From positions 1 through 37,785 of the forward strand of contig CALLZZ010000011.1 of the NCBI GenBank assembly GCA_937858235.1: a stretch of DNA of 37,785 nt, read 5' to 3'. Position 1 is the stretch's first letter. Each line of letters begins with the position of its first letter. Below are positions 34,851 through 37,785 of the stretch, piece after piece. The notes under the pieces are model-generated. The model was not told the origin of the DNA, ran no database searches, and saw nothing but the letters and a program-made list of their open reading frames with translations. The position numbers and the translations under genes were made by a program. The DNA is from an uncultured Clostridia bacterium. GTDB taxonomy: Bacteria; Bacillota; Clostridia; Oscillospirales; Oscillospiraceae.

Positions 34851-35338
34851 AGCTCAACGCCCCGATCCTTCGTCTTGACCTTGACCTTCTCCTTGTGCTG
34901 GGCTTTGGACTGCTCCCTGCTGCGGGAGAGCTTCTGCTTGAGGGATTGCTTTTCTTTCTGCTTGACCGTCTTGGCGGAAAACTCCTTGAAAGCCTGAGTC
35001 ATCACATCCACATCCCGTCCTTTGAAGAAGACGAGATAACGCGGCGGCTGCTCAGAGGTGTCCTTCTTGAGCGCGTAGTCGATCCCATACTTGTTCGCTG
35101 TGCGCTCGAAAGACTTGATGTTTCCGTCGGTCACTTCAATGTTGCTGATTGCGGCGTTCTGCTCGACAAGGTGCTTGATGGACTGCTTGCCCCGGTAGGT
35201 CTTGGGCTGAGAGGCTTGCTTTTCGGCCTTTTCAATTTCCTCAATGAATTTGGCGAGCGCTTTTTTCAGCACTTCCGCAGTGATCCTGCCGCCCTTAATG
35301 GCAATCGCAACGACTTTGGTATTTACTTCATCCTGCAT
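34847..35338 (-). CDS. pcfB: PcfB-family conjugation accessory protein
   Basis: The 163-residue protein matches PcfB (DUF3801), which in pCF10 helps recruit the relaxase to the coupling protein. A helical N-terminus (EVLKKALAKFIEEIEKAEKQ), a conserved centre (YRGKQSIKHLVEQNAAISNI, FFKGRDVDVMTQAFKEF) and a Lys-rich C-terminus (KQSLKQKLSRSREQSKAQHK) are seen. AAAGGAGG precedes ATG 35338. It starts the virD4 operon, and a 116-base leader separates it from the replication gene. Confidence 0.9.
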   Translation of the reverse strand: MQDEVNTKVVAIAIKGGRITAEVLKKALAKFIEEIEKAEKQASQPKTYRGKQSIKHLVEQNAAISNIEVTDGNIKSFERTANKYGIDYALKKDTSEQPPRYLVFFKGRDVDVMTQAFKEFSAKTVKQKEKQSLKQKLSRSREQSKAQHKEKVKVKTKDRGVEL

Positions 35339-35377
35339 GGGGACCTCCTTTCTGAGATTTGCGGGGCAATCCCGTCA

Positions 35378-35410
35378 CTAAGGCGGGACACCGTGTAAAA
35401 TGTGGATCAT
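35378..35410 (-). CDS. Possible 10-residue leader ORF before pcfB
   Basis: ATG 35410 opens a short frame, MIHILHGVPP, that ends at TAG 35378. A GGGGGTGAG site lies 8 bases upstream. Its end overlaps a small TCCCG/CGGGA hairpin. It could be a translated leader that controls the transfer operon, but such a short ORF may be chance. Confidence 0.3.
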   Translation of the reverse strand: MIHILHGVPP

Positions 35411-35454
35411 GTTTTCATCTCACCCCCTTGAAGTTGATTGAGAATGCTTACGCA

Positions 35455-36291
35455 TCAGCCTTTTCCGTGAAAATCGTAGTTCACGCGGGCTGAATAGTAG
35501 TTGTCTATGGTCAGTGAAGCGTTATACAACGCCGTAAGCAGATATGCCCGGATGTTCCGAATGTCGGAAGGGCAATCGTTCATCGCTTGGAGCACATAGT
35601 CGATGTGGCCGCTGTCCAGCTTGAGGAAGCGTGACTTAACCACCGGCTGCGGCATATCCTCGCCGTTGATACGGATGGTGGGGCTTGTGGAGCAGACAGC
35701 ATCCAGCATAATCTCGACAATTTCGTTTACACGGTCAAGGTCATAGTGCCTGTCCTGAGAGCGGATGTCGATCTCAAGGTTATCCCGGATCAATTCCCTG
35801 TATTGCTCCCGTTCATCCATCCTGTCCATCCCATCAAGATTGATAGATTGATAGTTATTCAGAGAGTTATTTCTTTCGTTGGTAATTACTTGATTAGTAT
35901 TTAATTGTGCGGGATTTTCCCCGTGTGGGTTTTCCAGATGTGGATTCTCCATATCTGGATTATCCACATCTGGATTTTCCCTGTGTGGAGAAACCGGTTG
36001 TGGCTGTTCGTAAATCTCAAAGACCGTGTTGCTCATCCTGCCCTTGGCGTCTCGCTGCCTGTGTCGGATAAGGTAGCCGTGATCTTCAAGCTCTCTGAGA
36101 GCTGCCAGAACAGCATCGGGACCTTCCTTGCAGATCGCCGAAAGACCTTTCGTTGAGAACTGCCAGCCGTCGTTGAAGGACAGCATTTTGGAGAGCAGCC
36201 CCACGGCCTTGAGGGACAGGGTTTTATCGCGGAGATGGTAATTTGCCATGACCGTGTAGCCACGGTTTTTGTTGACGCGATAGACTGCCAT
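35455..36291 (-). CDS. Replication-initiator-like helix-turn-helix protein (DUF6017 type)
   Basis: The 278-residue protein opens with a winged-helix region (MANYHLRDKTLSLKAVGLLS, then GLSAICKEGPDAVLAALREL, residues about 15-95), like RepA_N and DnaD-type replication proteins, and closes with a DUF6017-like domain (residues about 155-270). A pentapeptide repeat linker (DVDNP, DMENP, HLENP, HGENP) joins them and is encoded by a 15-bp DNA repeat. It stands upstream of pcfB, where Tn1549-type elements hold their replication or regulatory gene. Its ATG follows the 76-residue Cys-rich gene by a few bases. Autonomous replication of the circular element is a plausible role. Confidence 0.75.
   Translation of the reverse strand: MAVYRVNKNRGYTVMANYHLRDKTLSLKAVGLLSKMLSFNDGWQFSTKGLSAICKEGPDAVLAALRELEDHGYLIRHRQRDAKGRMSNTVFEIYEQPQPVSPHRENPDVDNPDMENPHLENPHGENPAQLNTNQVITNERNNSLNNYQSINLDGMDRMDEREQYRELIRDNLEIDIRSQDRHYDLDRVNEIVEIMLDAVCSTSPTIRINGEDMPQPVVKSRFLKLDSGHIDYVLQAMNDCPSDIRNIRAYLLTALYNASLTIDNYYSARVNYDFHGKG
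35914..35988. repeat. Five 15-bp iteron-like tandem repeats inside the replication gene
   Basis: Five units of 15 bases (consensus ATTTTCCACATCTGG on +) run without gaps. Units 2-4 also contain an inverted repeat, CCAGATGTGGAT with ATCCACATCTGG. They encode the pentapeptide linker of the replication-like protein. RepA_N plasmids keep origin iterons inside rep genes, so this may be an origin. Confidence 0.75.
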
Positions 36292-36295
36292 GCGG

Positions 36296-36526
36296 TTATC
36301 CCTCCCTTGCCATCACCGGCTGACAGCGCAGCGTTGACAGCTTCACCGGGGAATAGGGACATTCCTCGAAGACACAGGTTTGATATTTCCAGTATGGACG
36401 ATGGAAGCAGCACGACCGACATTCCGGGCAGATCCCGTCGCATCCGCTGTCATAGTGGTTGTGGCCGGGTATCTCCTTCATGAGGGCTTCAAAGGCTTGC
36501 AGCTTACCGGCTGTCATGTAGCTCAT
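36296..36526 (-). CDS. Cys-rich 76-residue protein, unknown
   Basis: Grouped Cys residues (CDGICPECRSCC, then TCVFEECPY) suggest a zinc-binding miniprotein. AAAGGAG precedes the ATG by a normal distance, and the stop lies 4 bases before the replication-like gene, so the two are probably co-translated. I do not recognise a family. Confidence 0.65.
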   Translation of the reverse strand: MSYMTAGKLQAFEALMKEIPGHNHYDSGCDGICPECRSCCFHRPYWKYQTCVFEECPYSPVKLSTLRCQPVMAREG

Positions 36527-36603
36527 TTTGTTTTATCTCCTTTCCTCGCCGCACCGCCGTCATCTGCAAGAGGCAGATTGTTCCAGCTTTCGGGCAACAA
36601 AAA

Positions 36604-36652
36604 AAGAGGGTTTGCTTCATGCTCCGAATTGGAGAATGAAACAAACCCTCTT
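36604..36652 (-). terminator. Hairpin terminator between the right-end genes and the replication operon
   Basis: An 11-bp stem (AAGAGGGTTTG with CAAACCCTCTT) continues with TTCAT/ATGAA and CTCC/GGAG pairs. On the - strand TTTTTTTGTTG follows. It ends the DUF6050-like gene transcript. Confidence 0.85.
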
Positions 36653-36666
36653 AGCTTTTCAGATAT

Positions 36667-36966
36667 TCAGATGATTTCTCGGATGGTATGGATGAGGCCG
36701 AGCAGCAGCCCGACAATCAGGGCGAGTCCTCCGATAAGACCGCCGATGATGATGTTGAGTGCGAAGATTCCTACTGTGCCGGATATGCCGTAACCGAAGG
36801 GGACGAGCCAGAGACACATCCTGCGGATGCCGAATGGGAAGCCGACACAGAGCCACATCAGGAAGTAGTCACATACGCCGTCCGCCATATAGACCGGCTT
36901 GAAGAATGCGGCAAGGCAAAGGGCAATCAGCAGAGGAAGCAGCACTTCCTTGAGAAAAGTCTTCAC
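36667..36966 (-). CDS. DUF6050-like small membrane protein
   Basis: The 99-residue protein has three to four hydrophobic helices (LLPLLIALCLAAFFKPVY, WLCVGFPFGIRRMCLWLVPF, IIIGGLIGGLALIVGLLLGL). I chose GTG 36966 (MKTFLKEVL) because GAGGG lies 8 bases upstream; the frame is open further but that part is the shadow of the gene next to it. The start overlaps the stop of the DUF5348-like gene. Function unknown. Confidence 0.7.
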   Translation of the reverse strand: MKTFLKEVLLPLLIALCLAAFFKPVYMADGVCDYFLMWLCVGFPFGIRRMCLWLVPFGYGISGTVGIFALNIIIGGLIGGLALIVGLLLGLIHTIREII

Positions 36967-37175
36967 ATCCTCACCCTCAATCCCTGCAAATCGTCCGTGC
37001 GGATGCCGACGAGATACCAGTCCGCAGCCATCTCGATCCGGGTGGGTTTCCACTTGCCCCCGACCATGACATCGAAGCATTCCCCGCAGTGCAGACCGCC
37101 GTAGTAGCAGTCAAGGTCAAAGCGAATGTCGTACCGATCCGTTGCGTGGTCATAAACTAAAGTTCCCTGTTTCAT
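36963..37175 (-). CDS. DUF5348-like small protein
   Basis: The 70-residue protein starts MKQGTLVYDHATDRYDIRF and has conserved-looking CYYGGLHCGECFDVMVGGKW and W-Y-L-V-G segments, similar to the DUF5348 proteins of Firmicute mobile elements. AAAGGAG precedes ATG 37175. It overlaps the next gene by 4 bases. Function unknown. Confidence 0.75.
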   Translation of the reverse strand: MKQGTLVYDHATDRYDIRFDLDCYYGGLHCGECFDVMVGGKWKPTRIEMAADWYLVGIRTDDLQGLRVRM

Positions 37176-37306
37176 GATGGACTCCTTTCGTTGTGGGCAG
37201 CGCAACGGGAAGGGCTTATACAGTGTACCTCCATAGCCACCGCCAGCCGGTTTTGATCCAGTGCGCCGATTGTAGTGCGATTGTTCCTCTTTCAGGTCAA
37301 AAAAGA

Positions 37307-37357
37307 AGGGACTAAGCCAGAATCCCTTGATTTTCAAGGTCTTTCTGATTTAGTCCC
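37307..37357 (-). terminator. Long hairpin terminator at the end of the recombinase fragment
   Basis: A stem of GGGACTAA-xx-CAGAA with TTCTG-xx-TTAGTCCC encloses an inner CCTTGA/TCAAGG pairing. On the - strand TTCTTTTTTG follows. The hairpin also encodes the last residues of the recombinase fragment. Confidence 0.8.
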
Positions 37358-37626
37358 ATTATCGCACAACAATCCTTGACAATCACGGCGGAGACCTTTC
37401 CGGCTTCCACGTCCTCCATCATTTTGGAAAAGGCGGGACGCTCGAAATCGGCCCCGGAATACCCGTCGTCGCAGATGAACCGGTACGGAAGAAAGTGATT
37501 TTCCTCGGCATACCGGGTGAGAATTTTCCGCTGGTTGACGATGCTGTTGGAATCTCCCTGAAGCTCGTCCTCATGGCTCAAACGTCCATACAGGTAATTG
37601 ATTTTATCGCTTGGCTGTCTGGTCAA
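37312..37626 (-). pseudogene. Truncated serine recombinase, N-terminal catalytic part only
   Basis: About 104 codons remain of a large serine recombinase, the integrase type used by Tn4451-like elements. The catalytic Ser is in YGRLSHEDE, followed by SIVNQRKILTRYAEEN and ICDDGYSGADFERPAF. After VSAVIVKD a functional enzyme would continue with a SRLGRD motif; here it passes into CCAIMGLNQKDLENQGILA and stops within a terminator hairpin. Whole enzymes of this type have about 500 residues, so this copy cannot act alone. I chose TTG 37626 with GGAGGG upstream. It could be a remnant, or a deliberately short regulatory ORF with an attenuator. Confidence 0.75.
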
Positions 37627-37717
37627 AATACCCTCCGTTTCCGACAGCCAACAGACGGTAATGTATGACATCAATATACCACACATTTCCCCGTCTGTCA
37701 CGGCTGCTCCGATGAAA

Positions 37718-37785
37718 TTAAGAGGTTTTGCCCGTCTGGTCGGCGTCGTACCGGATCAGGCGGGCAATCGCGGCGGCGGGGTCGC
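37718..37785 (-). CDS. C-terminal end of an unidentified gene, cut by the window edge
   Basis: An open frame enters from the right edge and stops at TAA 37718-37720. The 21 visible residues (AAAIARLIRYDADQTGKTS at the end) look like a real protein tail and could come from a small transposon protein of TnpW type. Too little is seen for a firm call. Confidence 0.35.
   Translation of the reverse strand, partial: DPAAAIARLIRYDADQTGKTS

Noticed and set aside
35914..35988. Possible CRISPR array
   Set aside because: Units of 15 bases are directly adjacent with no spacers and lie in a coding frame.
1..37785. tRNA, rRNA, riboswitch or antibiotic resistance gene
   Set aside because: I looked and saw no cloverleaf, ribosomal or known riboswitch core, and no resistance determinant in any frame.

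Overview
The window looks like part of an integrative conjugative element (ICE) of the Tn1549 / CTn type from a low-to-mid GC Firmicute, most likely a gut Clostridia. The evidence is family content and order: PcfB, VirD4, Maff2, VirB6-like protein, MT-A70 methylase, PrgI, VirB4, DNA methylase, an NlpC/P60 'CD1108-like' protein, DUF4315, DUF4366, TopB, ArdC-like, TTRAP and ArdA-like proteins. Shine-Dalgarno sequences are strong (AGGAGG-like) and GTG or TTG starts are frequent. No relaxase, complete integrase or att site lies inside the window, so the element ends cannot be placed.

Left part (1-15005, all + strand): a defence island. It holds the 3' part of brxC, then pglX, a YjcQ-like gene, an AlbA_2/ATPase/winged-helix gene, pglZ and brxL. 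This is a BREX type 1 system; brxA and brxB would be expected upstream of the window. Only 29 bases after brxL comes an AT-rich gene pair, a two-helix SLATT membrane protein and a CD-NTase with a C-terminal AGS-C-like sensor. This is a minimal CBASS-like second-messenger module. A bidirectional hairpin terminator closes the island.

Middle and right part (15176-36526, all - strand, convergent with the island): the conjugation module, read from right to left. A replication-initiator-like gene with an internal 15-bp repeat array is followed by pcfB-virD4, two maff2 copies separated by terminators, virB6-like, MT-A70 methylase, prgI, virB4, a small acidic protein, a SPPY-type DNA methylase that appears to start at ATA, the NlpC/P60 cell-wall hydrolase, DUF4315, DUF4366, topB, a PAPS-reductase-like ATP pyrophosphatase, an ArdC/metallopeptidase protein, a MutS-I-like protein, TTRAP, an ArdA-DUF3846 protein and a Cys-rich miniprotein. 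Most genes overlap (ATGA or TTGA) or are closely spaced, which indicates long operons.

Right end (36660-37785, - strand): a small membrane protein (DUF6050-like), a DUF5348-like protein, a truncated serine-recombinase N-terminus that runs into a terminator hairpin, and the last codons of an unidentified gene.

Taken together, one mobile element appears to carry restriction-type immunity (BREX), a likely abortive-infection module (SLATT/CD-NTase), and its own anti-restriction set (ArdA, ArdC, two DNA methylases). The most notable points are the CBASS-like pair attached to the BREX operon, the AT-rich mosaic target-recognition region in pglX, two Maff2 genes with identical protein but about two dozen silent differences, the ATA start of a methylase, and the iteron-like repeats inside the replication gene.
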